A DNA stretch of 64,000 bases from Nocardioides limicola. GTDB taxonomy: Bacteria; Actinomycetota; Actinomycetes; Propionibacteriales; Nocardioidaceae. This document shows positions 8,807-16,843 of this stretch, piece by piece. Where the stretch lies: NCBI RefSeq assembly GCF_016827675.1, contig NZ_JAERJA010000002.1, forward strand, positions 558,001 to 622,000, written 5' to 3'. Numbering within the stretch: the stretch's first letter is position 1; the number at the start of each line of letters is the position of its first letter. The position numbers were made by a program, and so were the translations under genes. The notes beneath the pieces were generated by a model. It saw only the letters and a list, made by a program, of their open reading frames with translations. It was not told the origin of the DNA and did no database searches.

Positions 8807-9985
8807 TCACCCGGGTGCCGAGATCACCGGGCAGTGGGTGCCGCCGGGGGCGTAGATCGTCGGCATGCACCGGTTGCAGTGGATGCAGAGTCCGGCTCCG
8901 CGCGGCTCGCGCTCCAGGCGCCGGATCAGGTCGGGCTCGCGCAACAGCGCCCGAGCCATCGCGACGTAGCTGAATCCTTCGCTCATCGCCAGCTCCATCG
9001 TCTCCCGGGTGGAGATGCCGCCGAGCAGGATCAGCGGGATGGTGACCGCATCACGCACCCGAGCCGCCTTGTCCAGCAGATAGGCCTCCTGGTACGGGTA
9101 CTCGCGCAGGAACGCCCTGCCAGCCGCCCTCATCCCCCACTTGACCTGCCACGGCATCACTGCGGCGAACTCCTTGCGCGGCGGCTCACCACGGAACAGA
9201 TACATCGGGTTCATCAGCGAGCTGCCGGCCGACAGTTGCAGCGCATCGAGGGTGTCGTCCGCCTCGAGCAACCGGGCGAACTCCACCGCCTCGTCGGTGG
9301 TCAATCCGCCCTTGAAGCCGTCGCCGACGCTCACCTTGGCGATCAGCCCGGCCTCGTCACCGACCGCGTCCCGGACCGCATGGGCGATCTGCCGGGCCAG
9401 TCGCGCCCGATTCGCCAACGGACCGCCCCAGCGGTCCGCCCGCCGGTTCAGGCCCGGCGCCAGGAAGGCGCTGATCAGATAGCTGTGCCCCATGTGCAGC
9501 TCAAGGACGTCGAACCCGGCATCGACCAGCGTCCGCGCCGTGTCGACGTACTGATGGGTGATCCGGGTCAGATCGCGCTCGGTGGCCGACCGGACCATCT
9601 GCATGGACAGCGGGGAGAACATCCGTGACGGACTCAACGCGTGCACCTGGTTGGAGCGGCCATTGGCCACCGGGCCGGCATGGCCGACCTGGCCCGAGAT
9701 CCTGCCGCCCGCCTCGTGCACCGCCTCGGCGAGACGAGCCAGCCCGTGCCGAGTGCCCGGCCCGACCACGATCTGCTCCCGATGCGTGCGGCCCTCCGCA
9801 GCCACCGCCAGGTAGGCGACCGTGGTCAGGCCGACGCCGCCCCGGGCGAGGTCGACATGGAAGTCGATCAGGTCACGGGTCACCTCCCCGTACGGCGTAC
9901 GTCCTTCGAAGGTCGCTGCCTTGATCACCCGGTTCCCCAGCTTGACCGGACCGAGCGTCGCCGGCGCGAAGACATCCCTGTTCAT
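8807..9985 (-). CDS. Old Yellow Enzyme-family NADH:flavin oxidoreductase with C-terminal cysteine cluster
   Basis: FMN-dependent TIM-barrel ene-reductase of 392 residues (OYE/2,4-dienoyl-CoA reductase N-terminal part). Landmarks are the N-terminal ATLGPVKLGNRV, GQVGHAG, the ELHMGHSYLISAFL segment, NRRADRWGG and ILLGGIS. The end carries CIHCNRCM followed by a cysteine in GGTHC, the arrangement that ligates the [4Fe-4S] cluster in FadH/bile-acid reductases. However, the FAD and NAD(P) domains that normally follow are absent, so electrons must come from elsewhere. The ATG at 9985 sits 11 bases from a KstR-type operator. A steroid or dienoyl-CoA substrate is plausible from that context; this is inference. 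Confidence 0.87.
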   Translation of the reverse strand: MNRDVFAPATLGPVKLGNRVIKAATFEGRTPYGEVTRDLIDFHVDLARGGVGLTTVAYLAVAAEGRTHREQIVVGPGTRHGLARLAEAVHEAGGRISGQVGHAGPVANGRSNQVHALSPSRMFSPLSMQMVRSATERDLTRITHQYVDTARTLVDAGFDVLELHMGHSYLISAFLAPGLNRRADRWGGPLANRARLARQIAHAVRDAVGDEAGLIAKVSVGDGFKGGLTTDEAVEFARLLEADDTLDALQLSAGSSLMNPMYLFRGEPPRKEFAAVMPWQVKWGMRAAGRAFLREYPYQEAYLLDKAARVRDAVTIPLILLGGISTRETMELAMSEGFSYVAMARALLREPDLIRRLEREPRGAGLCIHCNRCMPTIYAPGGTHCPVISAPG

Positions 9986-9995
9986 CCGGACAATG

Positions 9996-10009
9996 TAGAA
10001 CGCGTTTCA
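9996..10009. promoter_or_regulatory. KstR-type operator upstream of the OYE gene
   Basis: TAGAACGCGTTTCA fits TnnAACnnGTTnnA and lies 11 bases upstream of the OYE ATG. It is the same motif as at 8752 and 17674. Confidence 0.65.
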
Positions 10010-10087
10010 CCTCTGCCGCTAGCGGGCGGGCCCTCGCGCCTTGTCCTGGGGCGGTCACCGGGTCACACTGGAAGGAAGGAGTGAGTC

Positions 10088-10747
10088 ATGCACGTACTTC
10101 TACCCAGCCTTCGGGCCACCCATGAGGTCCTCGTGGAGCGGATGAACACGGCATCGGAACGGCGCGCCACCCTGCAACGTCCACGCGACCGCTACCCCGC
10201 CACCGACACCTTCCTGTCCAGCATCAGCCGGCATGTGGCCGCGCTCAACGAGGTGCTGGTGCCACGGGCCCAGCGCGAACTCCCCGACGGCCGCGAACGC
10301 GCCAAGGAGTTCACTCGGGCCAGCAAGCAGTTGGAGCGGGCACTGGCGCAGGTCAAGGGCAAGCTCTACGGATCGACGTACTCGGTCCGGCGAGGCTGGT
10401 CCGATGTCTGGGACGACGTCCAGCGCAGGTACAACGAGTTCTGGGAGGTCGAGCGGGCGCTGGCCCGCGACCTGGACGCCGGCACCGCCCCCGACGACGA
10501 CCACGACCCGGCCGAGGCCGTGTATCGCTCCGAACTCAAGGCACCGACCCGGCCACACCCCTACGTCCCGCACCGGGGCGTACTGGGGCAGGTCGCCCGT
10601 CGCGTCTGCGTGCAGGTCGACCACTTCTGGGACACCACCGAGGGCCGGATGATCCCGGCTCCGATCCGCCACCACGACCGCCGCTCGGACGGCCGGATGA
10701 CCCAGTACCTGCTTGCCGACCCACACCTCGACGAGCCCGCAGGTTAA
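10088..10747 (+). CDS. Conserved hypothetical cytoplasmic protein, helical
   Basis: 219 residues, not recognised. It is rich in Arg, Glu and Asp, has no signal peptide or membrane helix, and looks mostly alpha-helical. His residues at the N-terminus (HVLLPSLRATHEVLVERM) faintly recall hemerythrin-like bundles, but the full HHE ligand pattern is not evident. The start is well supported: GGAAGGAG lies a few bases upstream of the ATG. It is divergent from the OYE gene and shares the intergenic region that carries a KstR-type site. Stands alone on its strand. Confidence 0.7.
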   Translation: MHVLLPSLRATHEVLVERMNTASERRATLQRPRDRYPATDTFLSSISRHVAALNEVLVPRAQRELPDGRERAKEFTRASKQLERALAQVKGKLYGSTYSVRRGWSDVWDDVQRRYNEFWEVERALARDLDAGTAPDDDHDPAEAVYRSELKAPTRPHPYVPHRGVLGQVARRVCVQVDHFWDTTEGRMIPAPIRHHDRRSDGRMTQYLLADPHLDEPAG

Positions 10748-10866
10748 ACCTTCTCGCGGGTCTGGCTGTTTCCCGCACAGGCCACTTCGCGCCGTGCTTC
10801 ACTCCGTCCAAGGAGGATGCACCAGACCCCCTGAGTGTCCCCACGCAGGTCCCGGTGCTCCATCCG

Positions 10867-10909
10867 GGACCGCTCCGGCCAGCCAACCCCCGACGGGCCG
10901 GGGCGGTCC
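10867..10909 (+). promoter_or_regulatory. Leader hairpin upstream of secreted paralogue 1
   Basis: A 14-bp stem (10867-10880 with 10896-10909, one G-U pair) with a 15-nt loop, followed by CTTCTTC. It stands some 37 bases before the start of the secreted protein and resembles in position the hairpins before paralogues 3 and 4. It could be an attenuator or a terminator for upstream transcription. Confidence 0.5.
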
Positions 10910-10946
10910 GCTTCTTCACGTTCGCATGCCTGAGAAGGAGACGCCG

Positions 10947-11528
10947 ATGCGCCGTACCGCAGCCCGACTCGTCGCACTCGCCGTGGCGGCCACACTGCTG
11001 CCAGCCGGGGCCGCCAACGCCGCCGAACACACGGTCCGCGACGCCCGTGGCGACGTGGTCGCTGTCAACCCGGAGACCGATGAGCAGACCCCGAGCGACG
11101 TCGCCAACGGCGACATCGTCCGCGCTCGGTTCATCCACGGCCAGCGCGCCTTCGTGCTGCGTGCCAAGTTCCGGTCCCTGGACCGGAAGGGCAGCGTGGT
11201 GCGCGGCGACTTCATCCGGATCACCACCAACGACCGAGTACGCCGCAACGTCGAGGTGTGGGCGGCGCCCGCAAACTGGGACGGGACCGCCCACTTCAAG
11301 CGCCCGAACGGCGACGTGGTGATGTGCCAGATCTCGCACCGGATCAACTACGGGAAGAACACGCTGACGGTGCGGGTGCCCCGCACATGCCTGCAGAACC
11401 CGCGATGGATCCGGGTCGGCTTCGGCTCGGTGTGGGGCGACGGCTCCACGCTCTTCATGGATGACGCTCAGCGCAACGGCACGATCAAGGGCAAGCTGGC
11501 GCTGTCACCGCGGATCCGGCGCGGCTGA
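10947..11528 (+). CDS. Small secreted protein, paralogue 1 of a four-member family
   Basis: 193 residues with a Sec signal peptide (cleavage after AANAA, near residue 27). No known function. The mature part shares a clear pattern with three paralogues at 14213, 14872 and 15525: DARGDV, GDIVR, KFRSL, then a Cys in the middle, HRINYGKN, an RxCL cysteine, W(V/I)R(V/L)G, DDAQR and the terminal RIRRG. Two conserved cysteines suggest one disulfide. The predicted fold is beta-rich. The ATG at 10947 is preceded by AGAAGGAGACGCCG. Its 3' end overlaps that of the convergent LuxR-family gene by 24 bases. Confidence 0.8.
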   Translation: MRRTAARLVALAVAATLLPAGAANAAEHTVRDARGDVVAVNPETDEQTPSDVANGDIVRARFIHGQRAFVLRAKFRSLDRKGSVVRGDFIRITTNDRVRRNVEVWAAPANWDGTAHFKRPNGDVVMCQISHRINYGKNTLTVRVPRTCLQNPRWIRVGFGSVWGDGSTLFMDDAQRNGTIKGKLALSPRIRRG

Positions 11529-14132
11529 GCCGTCCGGGTCGAAGAGGGCCCGAAGCTCACCTCTCCGGGACACACCGAGCTTGCGGTAGACGTTGGCCAG
11601 GTGGTTGTCGACGGTGCGCACCGAGATGCCCAACTCGTCGGCGATCTCGCGGCTCGCCAGCCGGCGCCTGACCCGGTCGGCGACCTGCCACTCCCGGGCG
11701 CTGAGCTCGTCGGCCCCGCGAGACAGCAACGGTGCCGCCTCGTTGGCCTCCGCCAGCGCGGCCTTGGTCAGCTGCAGTCGACGCAGCAGTTCACCCTGCC
11801 CTGGACGGTCGGCGAACGCCTCGGCGCGCCGTAGCGCGTCCACTGCGGCCGGGACCATGCCAGCCGCAGCCAGGTCCCGCGCCGCCGTCAGCACGGCGAC
11901 CGGGTCCCGGTCCGACAGGCCGCGGGCGGTCTCGTCGAGCGCCCGATAGAGCAGCAGTCCGGATCCGACCCGGCCACGGATCTCGGCGAGCAGCGGAGCG
12001 GCCCGGTCCACCGCCCCCAGCCGGATGCAGATGCCCAGCGAGATCGCGGCGACCAGGTCATAGCCGGCTTCGACCCCGGCGCCGGCCGCAGCCTCGATGA
12101 TCTTCGCGGCGAGGTCGACGTCCCCCCGGGCGGCCGCCAGCAGCGCCTGGGCCTCCGCCAGCAGCATCGCCGCCTTGGGGTCGTCGCGCTGAGCGGGCAG
12201 CATCGACCCGAGCACCGCCTCGGCTTCAGCGATCCGGTCGGCCTGGGCGGCCACGACGGCCCGCAGCGCGAGCGCCGCGCCGAGCAGACCGATCGGGTCG
12301 CGCCAGCGCAGCTGTTCCTCGGCGAGGAGAGCCAGCCGGCCCGCCTCCCGCAACCGACCGCCGTACATCAGGTGTACGCCGAGGGTGTAGGTCCAGATGC
12401 CCGCAGCATCGGGCGCGGAGGTGACGAGTTGCTCCTCGGCGACGGCCCGGGCCGCATCGCCCTGCCCGCTGGACAGCAGCATGAAGTAGCGCTGCAGGTG
12501 CACCATCGCGGCTGCATGGGGTTCCAGCAGTCCATGCTCGCGCTCGGCGCGGATCAGGATCTCCGCGGCCTGCTGGGCGTCCCGGCCGCCCATCGCGTCC
12601 AGCATCACCGCCGCCATCGCCGCGCGGACCGCCACCGCCGGGCTGACGTCGCCCAGCCCGGACCCCAGGGGACTGTCGGTGTCGGCCTCGACGGCCTGGG
12701 TTGCACCGGCCTGGGCTGCACCGGCCAGCACCTGCCAGGTCCGCACCTCCGGCGTCAGCGCCTGACGGTCGCCGCTCGTGAGCGAGGCCTCGAACCGCTG
12801 CACCAGGGCCAGCGCCCCAGCGACATCGAAGCGACGGTAGGCAAGGTGCGCCCCCCGCCGGGAGACCAGCAGCGCGGCGTCGGCCGAGGAGGAGGAGCGT
12901 CGCTCGGCCTCGGCGAAGCACCGGTCGGCGGCGTCGAGGTCGTCCAGCGCAGAGTGTGCCGAGGCGAGGTCGATCGCGGCGGCCACCGGCAACTCCAGGT
13001 CGAGGTCGTCGGCCCGGGCCGCCAACTCGACCACGGTCAGGTGCTCGCCGAGCCCGAAGGCATGACGCAGCGCCCAGTGCAGCTCGGCCGGATCGATCCG
13101 CGCGCCCGCGCCGAGGCGCAGCAGCACCGAGGAGAACCGGAACGTCCGGTCACCGCTCTCCCACAGCCGGGTGGCGATCTGCTGGGCGAGCTCGGTGCGA
13201 GCTCCCGGATCGAGCCGGCCCAGGGCCGCCTCCCCGTGCAGGGGATGTGCCAGCCGGGCCACCCCACCGGCCGCCATCGTCACCAACCCGGCAGCGGACA
13301 GGTCCTCGACGGCTTCTGCGTGCGCGGCACCCGGCAGCAGCAACTCGACCGGCGCGGCCGCGCCCAGGGCGAGTGCCTGCAGAGCGTGCAACTGGGGCGG
13401 CGGGAGGTCGGCGACACGGTCGGCGACGGTGGACAGGAGGCCCCGCGGGGTGGCCACCTCACGCAGCCGGACGCCGGTCTCGCTCCGAGTGACGAGGCCT
13501 TGACGCTCGGCCCGTTCGACCACCTCACGCAGGAACAACGGATTGCCGTCCGTCTGCCGCCGCAACCGGCGTACGTCGTCGGGGCGCGGCACCGCGCCCA
13601 ACCGTTGACGCAACAACGCGTCGACATGCTCGGTGGCGAGCCCGGTGACGTCCAACTGATCGACGAGGTCCTCGTGCCAGAGACGGGCGATCGCGCCGGT
13701 CCGCCGATGCTCGGCGCGTTGGGTGAGGACGGCGGGCAGACCGAAGGCGCGGATCAGGTGATAGACGATGCCGGCCGAGGTGGCGTCCAGCAACGGGGCG
13801 TCGTCGACGACCAGCAGCAACTCACCTGCCCGCCTTCCTGCTGCCGCGATCACCTGGCGTTCCAGCGCCTCGGCGTTGCTCACGTCGTCGACTCCGAGGG
13901 CACCCATCGCCGGCACGAATGCGGCCAACGGGACCTCGGTCAGCTCGGCGACGCCGAGGATCGACAGCACCTCACCGCCCCGTCGCCGCCACCGGGCGGC
14001 GGCTGCGGCTGCCGCGGTGGTCTTGCCGATGCCGGACGGGCCGACCAGCGCGACCGGGCGTGGGGGACGTCCCGACAGCCGGGAGTCGATGGACTCCCGG
14101 AGTGCGGGGCGGTCGATGATCGGCCAGGACAT
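11505..14132 (-). CDS. Large ATP-binding LuxR-family transcriptional regulator (LAL type)
   Basis: 875 residues. An N-terminal AAA/STAND-like ATPase has Walker A GPSGIGKTT at about residues 31-39 and a Walker B-like LLLVVDDAP near 100-115. A long helical TPR-like middle follows, and a C-terminal LuxR/GerE helix-turn-helix (LSAREWQVADRV ... SVRTVDNHLANVYRKLG) ends the protein. This is the MalT/LAL architecture, which acts as an ATP-dependent activator responding to an inducer or protein partner. It is inserted between paralogues 1 and 2 of the secreted family, overlapping the 3' end of paralogue 1 and divergent from paralogue 2 with an 80-base gap. It is therefore a good candidate regulator of them, though this is inference. 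Confidence 0.9.
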   Translation of the reverse strand: MSWPIIDRPALRESIDSRLSGRPPRPVALVGPSGIGKTTAAAAAAARWRRRGGEVLSILGVAELTEVPLAAFVPAMGALGVDDVSNAEALERQVIAAAGRRAGELLLVVDDAPLLDATSAGIVYHLIRAFGLPAVLTQRAEHRRTGAIARLWHEDLVDQLDVTGLATEHVDALLRQRLGAVPRPDDVRRLRRQTDGNPLFLREVVERAERQGLVTRSETGVRLREVATPRGLLSTVADRVADLPPPQLHALQALALGAAAPVELLLPGAAHAEAVEDLSAAGLVTMAAGGVARLAHPLHGEAALGRLDPGARTELAQQIATRLWESGDRTFRFSSVLLRLGAGARIDPAELHWALRHAFGLGEHLTVVELAARADDLDLELPVAAAIDLASAHSALDDLDAADRCFAEAERRSSSSADAALLVSRRGAHLAYRRFDVAGALALVQRFEASLTSGDRQALTPEVRTWQVLAGAAQAGATQAVEADTDSPLGSGLGDVSPAVAVRAAMAAVMLDAMGGRDAQQAAEILIRAEREHGLLEPHAAAMVHLQRYFMLLSSGQGDAARAVAEEQLVTSAPDAAGIWTYTLGVHLMYGGRLREAGRLALLAEEQLRWRDPIGLLGAALALRAVVAAQADRIAEAEAVLGSMLPAQRDDPKAAMLLAEAQALLAAARGDVDLAAKIIEAAAGAGVEAGYDLVAAISLGICIRLGAVDRAAPLLAEIRGRVGSGLLLYRALDETARGLSDRDPVAVLTAARDLAAAGMVPAAVDALRRAEAFADRPGQGELLRRLQLTKAALAEANEAAPLLSRGADELSAREWQVADRVRRRLASREIADELGISVRTVDNHLANVYRKLGVSRRGELRALFDPDGSAAPDPR

Positions 14133-14212
14133 GCGCCGAGGTTACTGGCTACCAAGCCTTCGCGTGCCTCTACGATCAGGCCACACTCTTCTTCTCGAGA
14201 TCGGATTCCGTC

Positions 14213-14794
14213 ATGCGCAAACTGGCGACCTCATTGGTGCTCGCCCTCGGCCTCTCCCTCATCCCGGTCAGCGCCGCCCACGCGGCCGACTACACCGTCC
14301 GCGATGCGCGGGGGGATGTTGTCACCTTCGACATGGAGACGGGGGAGGAGACCCTCAGCTCGGTCGCCAACGGCGACATCGTCCGGACCCGCTTCGTGCA
14401 CAGCAACAAGGCTGTGGTGGTGCGAGTCAAGTTCCGTTCCCTGGCGAAGCAGGGCCTCTTCCGCGGCGACTACGTGCGGGTGGTCACCGACGCCGGCCTA
14501 CGCCGTGACGTGCACGTGTCCGCGATGAGCGGCCAGTGGAAGGGCGACGCCGAGATGACCCGACCCAACCACAAGCCGGTCGACTGCGACCTGTCGCACC
14601 GGATCGACTACGGCAAGAACCTGCTCACTCTGCGGATCCCGCGCGCCTGCCTGAACAACCCGCGCTGGGTCCGTGTCGGCGTGGCATCGTTCTGGCTCAA
14701 GGGCGATCTCTCGGCCATGTACGCCGATGACGCCCAGAAGGACGGGAAGGTGGGCAACCGGGTCGCTCTGTCGCCTCGCATCCGGCGCGGCTGA
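14213..14794 (+). CDS. Small secreted protein, paralogue 2
   Basis: 193 residues, signal peptide ending near SAAHAA (about residue 24). It has the same conserved layout as paralogue 1, including HRIDYGKN, the RACL cysteine, DDAQ and terminal RIRRG; by eye it is the closest relative of paralogue 1. The ATG is divergent from the LAL regulator, and no leader hairpin is visible here, unlike the other three copies. The ribosome site is weak. Confidence 0.8.
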   Translation: MRKLATSLVLALGLSLIPVSAAHAADYTVRDARGDVVTFDMETGEETLSSVANGDIVRTRFVHSNKAVVVRVKFRSLAKQGLFRGDYVRVVTDAGLRRDVHVSAMSGQWKGDAEMTRPNHKPVDCDLSHRIDYGKNLLTLRIPRACLNNPRWVRVGVASFWLKGDLSAMYADDAQKDGKVGNRVALSPRIRRG

Positions 14795-14817
14795 AACACC
14801 TCCACTGGACTATCGTT

Positions 14818-14848
14818 GGCAGGGCCCGTCATGGGGACGGGCCCTGCC
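14818..14848 (+). promoter_or_regulatory. Leader hairpin before secreted paralogue 3
   Basis: A perfect 13-bp stem, GGCAGGGCCCGTC pairing with GACGGGCCCTGCC around a 5-nt loop. The surrounding 70 bases (14806-14877), including the ribosome site GGGGG and the start region, recur almost unchanged at 15459-15530 before paralogue 4. It may terminate paralogue 2 mRNA or act as an attenuator. Confidence 0.7.
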
Positions 14849-14871
14849 ACTTCCACTCTCGGGGGTTCTTC

Positions 14872-15447
14872 ATGCGCCATGTCCTCACCGTCGCCGTCCT
14901 CGTGGTCAGCAGCGTGCTGTTCGCCGGCGGTTCCGCCCAGGCCGCCTCGCTCGTGGTGTCGGATGCGCGCGGAGACGTGCTCTCCGCTGACGGGGCCGGC
15001 GAGACCAAGGTCGGCACATCGGTCGCCCACGGCGACATAGTGAGGACCCGGTTCGCGCATCGGCAGCGCGCCGTGGTCGTGCGCGCGACCTATCGGTCAC
15101 TGCAGCGCAGCGGCCTCGGCACCACGCACAACATCCGGATCGTCACCAACGCCGGACTGTCGCATTACCTACGCGTCACTGCCGGCCCAAGCGCGTGGTC
15201 GGGGACTGCCGTGCTGCACCGACCGAACGGACGGCATGTGGAGTGTGCCGTGCAGCATCGGATCAACTACGGCAAGAACGTGCTCAGGGTCCGGATCCCG
15301 CGTGCGTGCTTGGAACGACCCGAGTGGGTTCGCCTGGGCCTGCGCACCGCCTGGAGCGATGGTGACCGTGTCCTGGTCGATGACGCTCAGCGCAACAGCA
15401 AGGCGCCGCGACTCATCGCGCTGACCGACCGGCTGGTTCGCGGCTGA
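14872..15447 (+). CDS. Small secreted protein, paralogue 3
   Basis: 191 residues with signal peptide MRHVLTVAVLVVSSVLFAGG and cleavage near AQA. The family pattern is intact (DARGDV, GDIVR, HRINYGKN, RACL, DDAQR). The C-terminus ends RLVRG rather than RIRRG. The signal peptide and the upstream 70 bases are nearly identical to paralogue 4, so the pair arose by recent tandem duplication. Confidence 0.8.
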   Translation: MRHVLTVAVLVVSSVLFAGGSAQAASLVVSDARGDVLSADGAGETKVGTSVAHGDIVRTRFAHRQRAVVVRATYRSLQRSGLGTTHNIRIVTNAGLSHYLRVTAGPSAWSGTAVLHRPNGRHVECAVQHRINYGKNVLRVRIPRACLERPEWVRLGLRTAWSDGDRVLVDDAQRNSKAPRLIALTDRLVRG

Positions 15448-15470
15448 AGCCGCCCCACCGGACTATCGTT

Positions 15471-15501
15471 GGCAGGGCCCGTCATGGGGACGGGCCCTGC
15501 C
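15471..15501 (+). promoter_or_regulatory. Leader hairpin before secreted paralogue 4 (copy of 14818-14848)
   Basis: Same 13-bp perfect stem and loop as before paralogue 3, within a 70-base duplicated segment that runs into the coding start. Confidence 0.7.
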
Positions 15502-15524
15502 ACTTCCACTCTCGGGGGTTCTTC

Positions 15525-16097
15525 ATGCGCCGTGTCCTCGCCGTCGCCGTTCTCGTGGTCAGCAGCGTGCTGTTCGCCGGTGGTGCTGCTCAAGCAGCGA
15601 CCCTGGTGGTGCCGGATGCGCGCGGCGACGTGGCCATCTTCACCGGCTACGGGTTCACGCCAGCGCCTCGGGTGACGCAGGGCGACATCGTGCGCACGAC
15701 CTTCAAACACACAGGCAATGCGGTCGTGGTCCGAGTCAAGTTCCGCTCGTTGTCCCGCCGAGGCGACCACGGCGAGCATCAGGTACGCATCCTGACCGAC
15801 ACTGGCCTCGACCGGCGCGTTTCGGTTCTCGCGGACCCCACGAACTGGTCCGGAACGATGCGGTTCACCACACACAGGAACAGGACCCTGCACTGCGCAG
15901 TGCACCATCGGATCCGCTACGCGAGGGATGTGGTGCGGTTCCGGATTCCGCGGTCGTGCCTGGACGACCCTTCCTGGGTCCGACTCGGCTCGAGGACCTC
16001 CTGGTCCGCCAAGGGCGTCCACTACTCCGATGACGCCCTCCTCGACGGCGCCGAAGCGGGACACATCCGCCTCTCGCGTCGAGTCCATCACGACTGA
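15525..16097 (+). CDS. Small secreted protein, paralogue 4
   Basis: 190 residues; signal peptide almost identical to paralogue 3 (MRRVLAVAVLVVSSVLFAGG). It keeps DARGDV, GDIVR, KFRSL, the mid cysteine (LHCAVHHRI) and the RSCL cysteine. YGKN has changed to YARD, DDAQR to DDAL, and the end is VHHD, so this is the most diverged member. Ends 13 bases before the convergent TetR gene. Confidence 0.8.
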   Translation: MRRVLAVAVLVVSSVLFAGGAAQAATLVVPDARGDVAIFTGYGFTPAPRVTQGDIVRTTFKHTGNAVVVRVKFRSLSRRGDHGEHQVRILTDTGLDRRVSVLADPTNWSGTMRFTTHRNRTLHCAVHHRIRYARDVVRFRIPRSCLDDPSWVRLGSRTSWSAKGVHYSDDALLDGAEAGHIRLSRRVHHD

Positions 16098-16109
16098 ACG
16101 CGCTCGCGG

Positions 16110-16745
16110 TCACGGTGCCAGGCAGCGGCGCAGGTGGGTGACCACCTCGTCGGCGACCTCGGTCGGCGACTGTCGACGACCCGAGTCGACCCATCGGGTC
16201 AGCCAGATCTGGAGAGCGGAGACGACCAGAGCGGCGACCAGGTCCGGCGATGAGACGCCGACCTCGCCCCGCCGGATCGCCCTCTCGGCGGCTCGGGTGA
16301 CCAGCCCCATCCCCTGCTCCCAGGCCTGCCGCTGGCCGCCCCGTCGCTGACTCGGCCCGGCCGTGGAGGTGGCCCAATTCAGGCCGTCCTTGAGTTGCAT
16401 GGCCAGGAACGCGTCGTGAGTGGTGAGGAACTCCACCTCGGCGCGGGCTGCGGCGAGCAGCCCGTCCAGAGCTGATTCCACCTCCGCGACGGCGGCGTCG
16501 ACGGCGGCCATGAACTCGGCCATCCGGGTGGCGTTGACCGCGTCCCAGAGGGCGTCCTTGCCGGCGAAGTGCTTGTAGAGGGTGGCCAGCGAGATGCCTG
16601 CGGTCGCAGCCACGTCCCCCATCCGGCAGTCCCGGAAGCCCGCCCGGGCGAACTCCCCTTCCGCAGCGGCGATGATCTGGCTTCGATACATCTGCCGGCG
16701 CGCCTCGTCCAAGGTCACCGGGTCCGAAGGTCGAGCCGATGCCAT
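16110..16745 (-). CDS. TetR-family transcriptional regulator
   Basis: 211 residues. The N-terminal TetR helix-turn-helix (IIAAAEGEFARAGF ... ISLATLYKHFAGKDAL) is at about residues 24-70; the rest is a helical ligand-binding domain. The ATG at 16745 is chosen over one at 16781 because GGGAAGGA lies directly upstream. It is divergent from the EXPERA-like membrane gene, with a near-perfect 16-bp dyad between them, so it probably represses that gene and itself. It is not obviously KstR, and the dyad it borders is not a KstR-type site. Confidence 0.88.
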   Translation of the reverse strand: MASARPSDPVTLDEARRQMYRSQIIAAAEGEFARAGFRDCRMGDVAATAGISLATLYKHFAGKDALWDAVNATRMAEFMAAVDAAVAEVESALDGLLAAARAEVEFLTTHDAFLAMQLKDGLNWATSTAGPSQRRGGQRQAWEQGMGLVTRAAERAIRRGEVGVSSPDLVAALVVSALQIWLTRWVDSGRRQSPTEVADEVVTHLRRCLAP

Positions 16746-16789
16746 CGAGTTCCTTCCCTGGTGCTGCAGGTGGATCGCCACCGTGGCAT

Positions 16790-16805
16790 AGTAATGAGCA
16801 TTACT
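16790..16805. promoter_or_regulatory. 16-bp dyad, probable operator of the divergent TetR regulator
   Basis: AGTAATG-AG-CATTACT: seven-base arms with a two-base centre, midway between the tetR start and the membrane protein start. This is the usual place for a TetR self-operator. Confidence 0.7.
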
Positions 16806-16843
16806 GTACTTGGACTCACTATTACCCCCTCAGGAGGTGGCCG

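Noticed and set aside
10088-10747. Hemerythrin-like protein
   Set aside because: Only a loose resemblance at the N-terminus; the full set of spaced His/Glu ligands is not evident.
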